Below are positions 1 through 6,460 of a stretch of 16,234 nt of DNA, one piece after another. The notes beneath the pieces are model-generated. The model was not told the origin of the DNA, searched no databases, and saw nothing but the letters and a program-made list of their open reading frames with translations. The stretch spans positions 1 through 16,234 of the forward strand of contig CAQUWW010000062.1 of assembly GCA_948896875.1 (NCBI GenBank), in the 5' to 3' direction. Both the position numbers and the translations under genes were made by a program. This DNA is from an uncultured Acetatifactor sp. (GTDB taxonomy: Bacteria; Bacillota; Clostridia; Lachnospirales; Lachnospiraceae). Numbering within the stretch: position 1 is the first letter of the stretch; every line of letters begins with the position of its first letter.

Positions 1-362
1 AAATGGCCTTCCGTGCGGAAGCTGCCAAGCTGTCTGCCGTAGGCGTTCCTTTTGGCTGTGATATCCATGGTTCCAAAGTGGACTGTCCCGCCTTCCACTT
101 CCTTTGCCAGGAGAATCAGTCCGGCGCAGGTGCCCAAAACCGGCAGGCCGGACTGAATCAGTTCTTTCAGAGGAGTATAAAGCCCCAGCTCCCGCAGCAG
201 CTTTCCCATGACTGTACTCTCGCCGCCGGGCAGAATGAGGCCGTCAAAAGGACGCTTCAGATCAGAGGGGTGGCGAATTTCAAAATGGGGTGTGTCTAAT
301 CTGTCCAGCATGGAGGCATGCTCGGCAAAAGCGCCCTGCAGGGCAAGAATGGCAATGGTCAT
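1..362 (-). CDS. pdxT: PLP synthase glutaminase subunit PdxT (partial, C-terminus outside window)
   Basis: This is the N-terminal 120 residues of the glutaminase subunit of pyridoxal 5'-phosphate synthase, a class I glutamine amidotransferase that hydrolyses glutamine and passes ammonia to PdxS in the cytoplasm. The protein starts MTIAILALQGAFAEH, carries the family GGES motif at residues 46-49, and has the nucleophile elbow GTCAG with the catalytic cysteine at residue 79, the position it has in well-studied PdxT proteins. The catalytic His/Glu pair near the C-terminus lies beyond base 1 and cannot be checked. The ATG at 360-362 is only 2 nt after the stop of pdxS, so the two are one transcript with coupled translation. 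No disruption is seen in the visible part. Identification is firm. Confidence 0.96.
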   Translation of the reverse strand, partial: MTIAILALQGAFAEHASMLDRLDTPHFEIRHPSDLKRPFDGLILPGGESTVMGKLLRELGLYTPLKELIQSGLPVLGTCAGLILLAKEVEGGTVHFGTMDITAKRNAYGRQLGSFRTEGH

Positions 363-364
363 TT

Positions 365-1246
365 CTATTTTCCTCTCTCTTCCATGATCAGAGCGATTTC
401 CTGCTCGTTGATGCCAACCATGGCTTCGCCCAGATCCTCCGACAATTCCGCAATCAGTTTCGCATCGGTATAATTGGTCACAGCCTGTACGATGGCGGCG
501 GCACGTTTTTCCGGATTGCCGGATTTGAAGATGCCGGAGCCTACGAAGACGCCCTCTGCGCCCAGCTGCATCATCAGGGCGGCGTCCGCGGGAGTTGCCA
601 CGCCGCCTGCGGCAAAGTTGACCACGGGCAGTCTCCCGGTTTCGTGAACCTGGCGAAGCAGGTCGAAAGGAACCTCAAGCTGTTTTGCCGCTTCAAAAAG
701 TTCATCCTCCCGGAGATTTTGTATTCTCCTGATTTCCGCATTCATGGCCCGCATATGACGGACAGCCTGAACCACGTCGCCGGTGCCCGGCTCTCCCTTG
801 GTGCGGATCATAGAGGCGCCTTCTGCGATGCGTCGCAGAGCTTCGCCCAGATCTCTGGCCCCACAGACAAAAGGAACCTTGAAACGGGTCTTGTCAATGT
901 GGTATTTGTCGTCGGCAGGAGATAAGACTTCGCTTTCGTCAATATAGTCGATCTCAATGGCTTCCAGTATCTGGGCCTCCACAAAATGGCCGATGCGACA
1001 TTTGGCCATAACGGGGATGGAGACCGCCTGCTGGATGCCTTTGATCATTTTGGGGTCACTCATTCGGGAGACTCCGCCTGCCGCGCGGATGTCGGCCGGG
1101 ATTCTCTCCAGGGCCATGACGGCACAGGCGCCGGCTTTCTGGGCGATTTCGGCCTGTTCCGGCGTTGTGACATCCATGATGACGCCGCCTTTCAGCATCT
1201 GGGCCAACTGCTTATTTAACTCATACCTGTTCTGGTTTTCCTTCAT
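365..1246 (-). CDS. pdxS: PLP synthase lyase subunit PdxS
   Basis: This is the synthase subunit of the deoxyxylulose-5-phosphate-independent vitamin B6 pathway. It condenses ribose 5-phosphate, glyceraldehyde 3-phosphate and PdxT-derived ammonia into PLP. The 293-residue length is typical. The sequence is a complete (beta/alpha)8 barrel with family landmarks: GGVIMDV near residue 20 (Asp25), the Schiff-base lysine in VMAKCRIGH (Lys82), the second active-site lysine in IRTKGEPGTGDV (about Lys150), and the phosphate-binding NFAAGGVATPADAA and GVFVGSGIF segments. The reading frame opens 12 codons earlier, but the ATG at 1244-1246 is preferred because AGGAGG lies 6-7 nt in front of it and family members begin at this point. 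It is the first gene of a pdxS-pdxT operon. No divergent MocR-type PdxR regulator is adjacent. I could not fix a convincing promoter on the minus strand. Confidence 0.97.
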   Translation of the reverse strand: MKENQNRYELNKQLAQMLKGGVIMDVTTPEQAEIAQKAGACAVMALERIPADIRAAGGVSRMSDPKMIKGIQQAVSIPVMAKCRIGHFVEAQILEAIEIDYIDESEVLSPADDKYHIDKTRFKVPFVCGARDLGEALRRIAEGASMIRTKGEPGTGDVVQAVRHMRAMNAEIRRIQNLREDELFEAAKQLEVPFDLLRQVHETGRLPVVNFAAGGVATPADAALMMQLGAEGVFVGSGIFKSGNPEKRAAAIVQAVTNYTDAKLIAELSEDLGEAMVGINEQEIALIMEERGK

Positions 1247-1413
1247 TTTGGATCCTCCTGTTATGCTTCTGCCATGAAACATCTCATGACTGTTTATACT
1301 GCATATCGCTGAATACTGCCTGATGTAATCATGCGATTGAACCAGTCAGCGTTATGCAATCTGGTTTTGTCCGTTTAGGCTGCGAATTTGTGCAAATATA
1401 TTTTACTGGTGAC

Positions 1414-1434
1414 AAAAACAGGCCGGCCGACCTG
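1414..1434 (-). terminator. Candidate intrinsic terminator downstream of permease remnant
   Basis: Read on the minus strand, CAGGTC-GGCC-GGCCTG forms a 6-bp stem (one G-T wobble) with a 4-nt loop and is followed directly by five Ts. It lies downstream of the permease remnant and of the hairpin at 1450-1479, and could also shield pdxS from readthrough. The stem is short, so this is a modest call. Confidence 0.4.
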
Positions 1435-1449
1435 CATAAAGAATAGAAT

Positions 1450-1479
1450 AAAAGTGGCATGATGAAAAGTGCCACTTTT
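1450..1479. terminator. Perfect 10-bp inverted repeat, terminator-like on the minus strand
   Basis: AAAAGTGGCA at 1450-1459 and TGCCACTTTT at 1470-1479 are perfect inverted complements with a 10-nt loop. On the minus strand the stem ends in TTTT followed by the T-rich ATTCTATTC, so it can act as a terminator behind the truncated permease that stops at 1545. On the plus strand there is no T-tract after the stem. Confidence 0.5.
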
Positions 1480-1544
1480 CGAAAAAATAACCATACCACT
1501 ATGGTTCTCATTGCCTGTTTTTGGATAAAGAAAAGATAAGTTGT

Positions 1545-1812
1545 TTATATTTTATACAGGTACCGTCTCAACAATCCCCAAATCCACAGAGCGGATACTA
1601 TAAGTGCCGGAAGCAGATAAAGCAATGTGTTTTCGCCCCATTGCCGCCGGGTCGGAGAAAATGAAGACAGCGGCAGCCTTTTCCCGTAAGCTCCTGGGAA
1701 GCGCCAGGAGAACGGCGATATAGACAACCGTCAAAACTCCATATAGAAAATAAAATCCATATTTTGCCTGAAAACGAATATCCGCCCCAAATAGATTCTT
1801 TACCCTCATCAT
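1545..1812 (-). pseudogene. Remnant of an ABC-2 type transporter permease with an internal, frame-shifting deletion
   Basis: The first part reads MMRVKNLFGADIRFQAKYGF and continues through a hydrophobic helix (FLYGVLTVVYIAVLLALP) to VFIFSDPAAMG. This resembles the N-terminus of ABC-2 permeases of the multidrug or fluoroquinolone-export type, which run on to a total of roughly 230-250 residues. Immediately after this the original frame turns into an unrelated short tail (stop at 1552), while the next minus-strand frame gives LLYLLPALIVSALWIWGLLR followed by RYLYKI and a stop at 1545, which looks like the C-terminal membrane helix and tail of the same kind of protein. Both ends therefore survive, but the middle (about 150 residues) is missing and the ends are out of frame, with the junction near 1636-1640. 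A good ribosome binding site (AGGAAAGGAAATT) still precedes the ATG at 1812. The family assignment comes from remembered sequence patterns. I see no ATPase partner beside it. Confidence 0.6.
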
Positions 1813-1985
1813 AATTTCCTTTCCTATCCCTCAATCCTCGCCCCCGGCGCAGGACCGACAACAAATCAGTTTCTATCTGCCACATTTTTGCTAATAAGGC
1901 ATGTAAAATTCTTTCATGGAACCAGTCATGAAGCGTAAGCCTCAATATGTACTACGTAAGAGTCCTAGAAAAATGTGTAACTTTT

Positions 1986-2012
1986 TTGAAATAGTATATT
2001 GCAATATATAAT
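1986..2012 (+). promoter_or_regulatory. Promoter and probable PadR operator (14-bp perfect palindrome)
   Basis: A perfect TATAAT lies at 2007-2012 with TTGAAA at 1986-1991 (15-bp spacer; TTGAAA paired with TAATAG at 2009-2014 gives 17 bp). The palindrome TATATTGCAATATA at 1995-2008 fills the spacer and overlaps the -10 box, which is where a repressor would block RNA polymerase. The next gene is a PadR-family repressor, and such regulators commonly control their own operon, so autoregulation through this site is likely. That is inference from position and symmetry. Confidence 0.6.
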
Positions 2013-2072
2013 AGCATGTGATAAGATAAACTGGTCAAAAGATAGTACTGATAGAAAGGAAGGAGGACCTAC

Positions 2073-2381
2073 ATGAATACACAATTTAAAAAAGGCGCAC
2101 TGGAGCTCTGTGTGCTGTCACAGCTGGTGTGGGGTGACAAGTATGGATATGAGCTGACGGAGAAAATATCCGGCGAAATGTCCATTGCCAGCGGCACCCT
2201 GTACCCAATTCTTCGGAAGCTGAAGGCGGATGACTATGTGACCACTTATCTGGTGGAATCGGAATCCGGGCCGGCCAGGAAATACTACAAGCTGACGGAA
2301 AAGGGAAAGCAGTACCAGACATCGGTGAAGCAGGAATGGGAAACCTTTATCAATGCGGTAAATCAGCTGCTTCTGGGATAG
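2073..2381 (+). CDS. PadR family transcriptional regulator
   Basis: A 102-residue winged-helix DNA-binding protein of the small (s1-type) PadR class. Family landmarks are the opening QFKKGALELCVLSQL, the GYELTEKIS helix, the recognition-helix region with SGTLYPILRKLKADDYV, and the wing segment ARKYYKLTEKGKQ, followed by a short C-terminal dimerisation helix. AAGGAGG lies about 7 nt before the ATG. It is the first gene of a two-gene unit with a HAAS/DUF4097 protein 81 nt downstream, a very common Firmicute arrangement in which PadR responds to envelope or membrane stress or to a hydrophobic ligand. The promoter in front contains a 14-bp palindrome that is a natural candidate for its operator. 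The effector cannot be read from the sequence. Confidence 0.93.
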   Translation: MNTQFKKGALELCVLSQLVWGDKYGYELTEKISGEMSIASGTLYPILRKLKADDYVTTYLVESESGPARKYYKLTEKGKQYQTSVKQEWETFINAVNQLLLG

Positions 2382-2462
2382 GGTACCTGTACAGAGGAAG
2401 GAAATGTGCGATATGCGAAGCGCAGGGCGCACAGGATAGAATGGAAATGGAAAGGAGAGGCT

Positions 2463-3668
2463 ATGAACAAGCAGGAATATATGAAAAAGCTGCAGGAAAG
2501 GCTTGAAAGCTTTGGAAAGGAGCTGCAGGAAGAGATCATGGAGGACTACAGGCAGCATTTTGCCGAAGGCGAGAATGAAGGGAAATCCGAGGAAGAGATC
2601 ATAGAAGAGCTGGGAAATATCGAGGAGATGATTCGTGAGCTGTCAGAGGATGAGCTGCCGGAGGGATTTGCACAGAGGGCATTGGAACCCGCCGCAGTTG
2701 AGGGCCAGGAAGTGACCGGGACACAGGAGGATACGGAGAAATTTGAAGAGACAGAGATGAAGAGAGCCTTCTCCTACTCCGGGTATTATAAGGCTGTGGT
2801 GCTGGAAGGAAAGGTGGCGGATGTCTATGTGACAGAGTCTGAGAATGACCAGATTCATGTGGACTATGAAGCCAAAGGAGTGAACAGCCAGCAGAACTAT
2901 GAGTATTACCAGTATGAAGAAGACGGTACCTTTTATGCCGGCGTGAAGCGCAAAAAGAGCATCCGGGAAGAGGGCGACAGTGATGAGAAGATGGTGAAGG
3001 TGACGCTTTTCGGGCGGACGATTATTTCTTATGGCACCATCGGCAATGTGTGGAACAGCGGACAGAGTATTACACTGACTGTGAGAATTCCGAAGGGTAT
3101 GCCGAAACTGACGGCAAAAGTGGGAAGCGGAAATGTGAGCGTGTCCGGAGTGGAGCTGGAAGCGCTGGAGGCTACAAGCGGAAGCGGAAATGTGGGACTC
3201 AATGATATTGTGGCCGACCGGTTGAAGGCACATACCGGAAGCGGAAATATAGCGGCGGCTCACACAGAGTTTATCTCGGGAGCATTGGAAGCCGGAAGCG
3301 GCAATGTCAAGGCGGAAGGGGTAAAGGGCAGAGAGCTGCGGTGTGGCACCGGAAGCGGCAATATCAAAGGGGAAGCATCTGTTGGAGAATATCATCTGGC
3401 CAGCGGAAGCGGCAACATCAAGATGAAAGCCGGCGGAAATGCGGAGAGAATCAACATGTCCACAGGAAGCGGCAGCATTAAGCTGGAGCTGGAGGGAATC
3501 CAGGGAATGGACACCACCGTGCGCACCGGTTCCGGCGGAGTCCGCATTGCGTGGAATGAGGAGGAGGGCCAGAAGGTGAAAAACGGCAATTACACCTATG
3601 GAAACGGCGCCTGCAAGATTAAGGCCAACACGGGAAGCGGCAGTGTCAAGATTTTTGGAAGAGAGTAA
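2463..3668 (+). CDS. HAAS (DUF1700) plus DUF4097 beta-repeat protein
   Basis: A 401-residue protein with two parts. Residues 1-70 form an acidic helical HAAS/DUF1700 module (NKQEYMKKLQERLESF, then a DYRQHFAEGENEGKSEEEII segment), which usually partners a PadR regulator. After a hydrophilic linker (70-105), residues 105-401 are a DUF4097 beta-strand repeat domain. Nine Gly-Ser-Gly-(Asn/Ser/Gly) turns begin at residues 221, 240, 259, 278, 297, 315, 335, 356 and 391, mostly 19 residues apart, as expected for regular coils of a right-handed beta-helix-like fold. Unlike many relatives it has no transmembrane helix or signal peptide, so it is predicted to be cytoplasmic. The frame is open from 2406, but the ATG at 2463 follows GGAAAGGAGAGG and matches the family N-terminus. 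Its biochemical role is unknown; coupling to PadR suggests a sensor or adaptor in the same stress response. Confidence 0.88.
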   Translation: MNKQEYMKKLQERLESFGKELQEEIMEDYRQHFAEGENEGKSEEEIIEELGNIEEMIRELSEDELPEGFAQRALEPAAVEGQEVTGTQEDTEKFEETEMKRAFSYSGYYKAVVLEGKVADVYVTESENDQIHVDYEAKGVNSQQNYEYYQYEEDGTFYAGVKRKKSIREEGDSDEKMVKVTLFGRTIISYGTIGNVWNSGQSITLTVRIPKGMPKLTAKVGSGNVSVSGVELEALEATSGSGNVGLNDIVADRLKAHTGSGNIAAAHTEFISGALEAGSGNVKAEGVKGRELRCGTGSGNIKGEASVGEYHLASGSGNIKMKAGGNAERINMSTGSGSIKLELEGIQGMDTTVRTGSGGVRIAWNEEEGQKVKNGNYTYGNGACKIKANTGSGSVKIFGRE

Positions 3669-3684
3669 GGACAGGCGTATATTG

Positions 3685-3732
3685 GCCTGTGGTTGTCTGC
3701 GAAAGCAGATGGCCGCAGGCTGTTTCTTTTTG
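3685..3732 (+). terminator. Intrinsic terminator after the PadR/DUF4097 unit
   Basis: GCCTGTGG at 3685-3692 pairs with CCGCAGGC at 3713-3720 (one G-T wobble), enclosing an inner hairpin TCTGC-GAAA-GCAGA at 3696-3709 with a GNRA tetraloop. The T-rich TGTTTCTTTTTG follows at once. An alternative 6-bp stem, ACAGGC/GCCTGT at 3671-3690, shares part of the left arm and could compete with it. Confidence 0.8.
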
Positions 3733-3753
3733 TAAGGGGAAAGCCGCCGCCGG

Positions 3754-3782
3754 TTGCAAATTATCTGTTAAACTGTTATACT
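3754..3782 (+). promoter_or_regulatory. Promoter of the GntR-led operon
   Basis: TTGCAA at 3754-3759 and TATACT at 3777-3782 are separated by exactly 17 bp, and a TGT directly before the -10 gives an extended -10 element. It lies 55 bp before the GntR start codon and after the preceding terminator, and no comparable promoter is seen before the downstream genes up to 9619. The segments CTTGAACT and ACTTGAG just downstream form an imperfect direct repeat that might be an operator; this last point is speculative. Confidence 0.65.
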
Positions 3783-3837
3783 TGAACTATTGTAAGGAAC
3801 TTGAGCTGCCAGACATCATTTAAAAAGAGGTGCATAC

Positions 3838-5025
3838 ATGGAGAAGGGACCTTTGTATCGGAAAATATATAATGATTTACTGCTGGGAATAGAGAACGGA
3901 TATTTTCCGCCCGGAAGTAGAGTCCCTTCTGAGAAGGAACTGGCAGAACAGTATAATGTAAGCAGAATTACAAGTAAGAAAGCCCTGGAAATGCTGGCGG
4001 AGCGGAGTCTGATCGCGAGAATGCCGGGAAAAGGATCCTATGTGCTGGAACAGGGCGATGCCGGTATGCAGGCAGACGATCCGGACAGATATGAGAGGGA
4101 TGGAAATACTTCAGATGAAAATGGTAAGGAAGAACCCGACAAGAATGAGGATAACCAGACCGGAAACTACAGGAATCAAAGCAAGCGTTTGATAGGTGTT
4201 ATCCTGGACAGCTTCGGCGCTTCCTACGGGTGCGGTCTGGTGAGCAGCATAGAACGGGAATGCTGGAAACAGGGATTCCATCTGGTTTTGAAATGTACCT
4301 ATGGAAGTATGGAGGAAGAGATTAAGGCTGTTGATGATCTGACCGCGCTGGGCGTGGAGGGGATTATTCTCATGTGTGTGCAGGGGGAAAACTACAATGC
4401 AAATGTGCTCAGGCTGTCGCTGGAGCATTTCCCTATTGTATTGGTGGACAGGGAGCTGACGGGACTTCCGATTCCCTGTGTGAGTACGGACAATTATCAG
4501 GCGGCCAGAGATTTGATGGAACTGTTGATTGAGAAGGGGCATACCGGAATTTGTTTTCTTTCCCATCCTTTCATGCAGACTTCATCTGTGGCGGCAAGGT
4601 TTTCCGGCTATCTGGATGCCATGTTAGAGCATGGCCTGATGACCAATGAGGATATCTGGCTTAAGAATCTGGGCAGTATGGGGGCCGAACTGAAAGATGC
4701 CGGAAAAAAGGAAAAGGCGGATATAGAGCAGATAGAAAAGCTTATCCGGGCGCATCCGGAAATAACCGGGTTTTTTGCGGTAGACCAGATGCTGGGAATT
4801 CTGGTTTACAAAATCCTGTGTAGAATGGGAATGGAAAAGGAAAAAGAAGTAGTCTTTTTTGACGGTCCGGAGGAGGCCGGAGACTTTGGGTTTCGGCTTG
4901 CTTATGCGGTGCAGGATGAAACCCTGATCGGTATCAGGGCGGTGGAGTTTTTGACAGAATTGATGGAGGGAAGGGAAGTTCCGAAAAAAAGCTTTGTTCC
5001 CCATAAAATTGTAGCACTTCATTGA
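3838..5025 (+). CDS. GntR family regulator with LacI-type ligand-binding domain
   Basis: A 395-residue transcription factor. Residues 1-72 are a GntR winged helix-turn-helix (GPLYRKIYNDLLLGIENGYF, then PPGSRVPSEKELAEQYNVSR and the wing segment MPGKGSYVLEQ). A charged, low-complexity linker spans about 73-115, and residues 116-395 form a periplasmic-binding-protein-like sensor (RLIGVILDSFG, GVEGIILM, FPIVLVDREL, STDNYQAARDLMELLIEKGH, FFAVDQMLGI). This is the AraR-like architecture that binds sugars or sugar derivatives in the cytoplasm and releases DNA when the ligand is bound. It starts the operon containing the TIM-barrel and cytidylyltransferase genes, so its ligand is probably a substrate or product of those enzymes. 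AGAGGTG precedes the ATG. The 37-nt gap to the next ORF shows no terminator. Confidence 0.9.
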   Translation: MEKGPLYRKIYNDLLLGIENGYFPPGSRVPSEKELAEQYNVSRITSKKALEMLAERSLIARMPGKGSYVLEQGDAGMQADDPDRYERDGNTSDENGKEEPDKNEDNQTGNYRNQSKRLIGVILDSFGASYGCGLVSSIERECWKQGFHLVLKCTYGSMEEEIKAVDDLTALGVEGIILMCVQGENYNANVLRLSLEHFPIVLVDRELTGLPIPCVSTDNYQAARDLMELLIEKGHTGICFLSHPFMQTSSVAARFSGYLDAMLEHGLMTNEDIWLKNLGSMGAELKDAGKKEKADIEQIEKLIRAHPEITGFFAVDQMLGILVYKILCRMGMEKEKEVVFFDGPEEAGDFGFRLAYAVQDETLIGIRAVEFLTELMEGREVPKKSFVPHKIVALH

Positions 5026-5062
5026 ACTGTCTGAACGAACTTGAAGAGCAAGGAGGAAACAG

Positions 5063-5104
5063 ATGCATAAGGAGTGGGAAGATATACGGAGGAAAAAAGC
5101 GTGA
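5063..5104 (+). CDS. Possible 13-codon leader ORF, overlapping the next start codon
   Basis: ATG at 5063 lies 6 nt after a perfect AGGAGG, the strongest ribosome binding site in this intergenic region. It opens a 13-residue frame (MHKEWEDIRRKKA) ending in TGA at 5102-5104, which overlaps the GTG start of the next gene (GTGA). The geometry is typical of translational coupling or a regulatory leader peptide. The peptide is charged and carries no run of one amino acid that would suggest classical attenuation. It could also be a chance frame with the AGGAGG serving a standby role. Confidence 0.4.
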   Translation: MHKEWEDIRRKKA

Positions 5105-6345
5105 ACATCATTTGTACCCCATTGGGGATTGTGGATATGGACCGCCCGGGACAGGGGATATCGGATATTGCGGGAGCGGGATTTGAGAATATACTGCTGG
5201 ACATGACAATGTGCTGTTCTCCAGGCGAGCTGGAGAACTTTGGAAAAGAAGGAAAGCGGGAAAAAAGGAAGGGCAGGCCTGCGGTTTCAGAGCATCCCAC
5301 AGAATTATACAACAGATGGGAACCGGTGCTGGAGAAATGCCGGAAAGAGAAGCTAAAGGTGCCGATTGCATATGCTCCTCACCTGGGCAGAAACTCAAAG
5401 CGCGGGGATCTGAAGGAACTGTTGGTGAACCTGGTGGAAGAGAGCATTCGGTTCTGTGGGAAATTGGGCTGCCAATATATGGTTGTGCGGCCTTTTTATT
5501 CTGACAGGGAATATTATCTTCGTTTCGCAGGGCTGGCGAGGGAAAATCATGTGATGATTCTCCTTGAAAATCAGTGCCGGGACGTAAACGGGCATCTGGT
5601 GCGGGGCGTTTGCGCGGATGAAAGGGTTGCGGCGGCCTGGGTGGACAGACTGAACGAAGAGGCCGGAGAGGAACGTTTCGGCTTCTGTATGGACATAGGA
5701 GCCTGCAGCCTGTGCGGACAGGATATGCGGGAGTTTGCACTGGTTCTGGGGGACCGAATCAAGGCAGTGATTTTGCGAGACTGTGACGGACACAGGGAAG
5801 GCGCAATGCTTCCGTTTACCTGTACGGCGGGGGGAAGGTTCCAGACAGACTGGCTGGGATGTATTCGAGGCTTGCGGGAAATCGGCTTTGACGGGCAGCT
5901 TATCCTGAATTTCTCGGATACGGCAGGCGCTTTTTCCCCGATTCTGCGTCCCGGACTGATGCGGCTGGCCAAATCGGTGGCGGATTATTTCAGATGGCAG
6001 ATTGGAATAGAAAATCTTCTGAAAAAGAACCGGTCCATTGTTCTCTTTGGAGCGGGAAATATGTGCCGCAATTATATGAAATGTTATGGGGAAAAATACC
6101 CGCCGCTGTTTACCTGCGATAACAACAGGACGCTCTGGGGGACTGAGTTCTGCGGGCTGGAAGTGCGGCCTCCGGAAAGCCTGAAGGAGCTGCCGGAAGA
6201 GTGTGTCATTTTTATCTGCAATATTTATTACCGTGAAATAGAGAAACAGCTTCGGGATATGGGAGTCGGCAACAGGATAGAATTTTTTAATGATGAATAC
6301 ATGCCATCCTTCTATTTTGACCGTCTGGAGCGTGAAAATACGTAA
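5101..6345 (+). CDS. Degenerate sugar isomerase/epimerase-like TIM barrel fused to a Rossmann-like domain
   Basis: A 414-residue two-domain protein. Residues 1-300 follow the xylose-isomerase-like TIM barrel (AP endonuclease 2 superfamily) and align along their length with the next gene product. The metal site is only partly kept: Glu156 (LLENQ) and Asp198 (CMDIG) remain, but the His after the Asp is Ala201, the His-x-His-Asp motif reads ILRDCDG (Arg226), and the last catalytic Glu is replaced by Asn270 in LILNFSD. It is therefore probably not a metal-dependent isomerase. Residues 310-400 form a separate Rossmann-like unit (SIVLFGAGNMCRNYM, FTCDNNRTLWGTEFCGLEV, CVIFICNIYYREIEKQL), similar to domains attached to sugar-modifying and surface-polysaccharide enzymes. 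GTG at 5101 is chosen because CGGAGGA lies about 7 nt upstream and the barrel begins there; the earlier in-frame GTG at 5074 has no properly spaced site. A scaffold or sensor role is possible. Confidence 0.75.
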   Translation: MNIICTPLGIVDMDRPGQGISDIAGAGFENILLDMTMCCSPGELENFGKEGKREKRKGRPAVSEHPTELYNRWEPVLEKCRKEKLKVPIAYAPHLGRNSKRGDLKELLVNLVEESIRFCGKLGCQYMVVRPFYSDREYYLRFAGLARENHVMILLENQCRDVNGHLVRGVCADERVAAAWVDRLNEEAGEERFGFCMDIGACSLCGQDMREFALVLGDRIKAVILRDCDGHREGAMLPFTCTAGGRFQTDWLGCIRGLREIGFDGQLILNFSDTAGAFSPILRPGLMRLAKSVADYFRWQIGIENLLKKNRSIVLFGAGNMCRNYMKCYGEKYPPLFTCDNNRTLWGTEFCGLEVRPPESLKELPEECVIFICNIYYREIEKQLRDMGVGNRIEFFNDEYMPSFYFDRLERENT

Positions 6346-6460
6346 TCGGGACCACTTACTTTCATGCATGGCGGTGCGGCAGGCTGCAGGAGAGTTTTGA
6401 AACGGAATTGCACAGGGAAAAGAATAAGCCGCTTTCAGGGCGGCCGGACAGGAGAATGGG

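Noticed and set aside
1329..1511. Small hydrophobic minus-strand ORF of 60 codons
   Set aside because: It runs through both terminator-like hairpins, lacks a ribosome binding site and shows no recognisable pattern.
2643..3395. Long minus-strand frame opposite the DUF4097 gene
   Set aside because: It is the antisense shadow of the repeated Gly-Ser-Gly coding region (repeating SASG-type residues), with no ribosome binding site or recognisable domain.
5074..5100. Alternative GTG start of the degenerate TIM-barrel gene
   Set aside because: The purine-rich stretch directly abuts this GTG with no spacing, and the strong AGGAGG is 18 nt away. The GTG at 5101 has a properly spaced GGAGGA and begins at the first barrel strand.
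6346..6460. Possible separate promoter or small gene between the two TIM-barrel genes
   Set aside because: No paired -35/-10 boxes at acceptable spacing, no terminator, and the only short frame (ATG near 6364) lacks a ribosome binding site and runs into the next gene.
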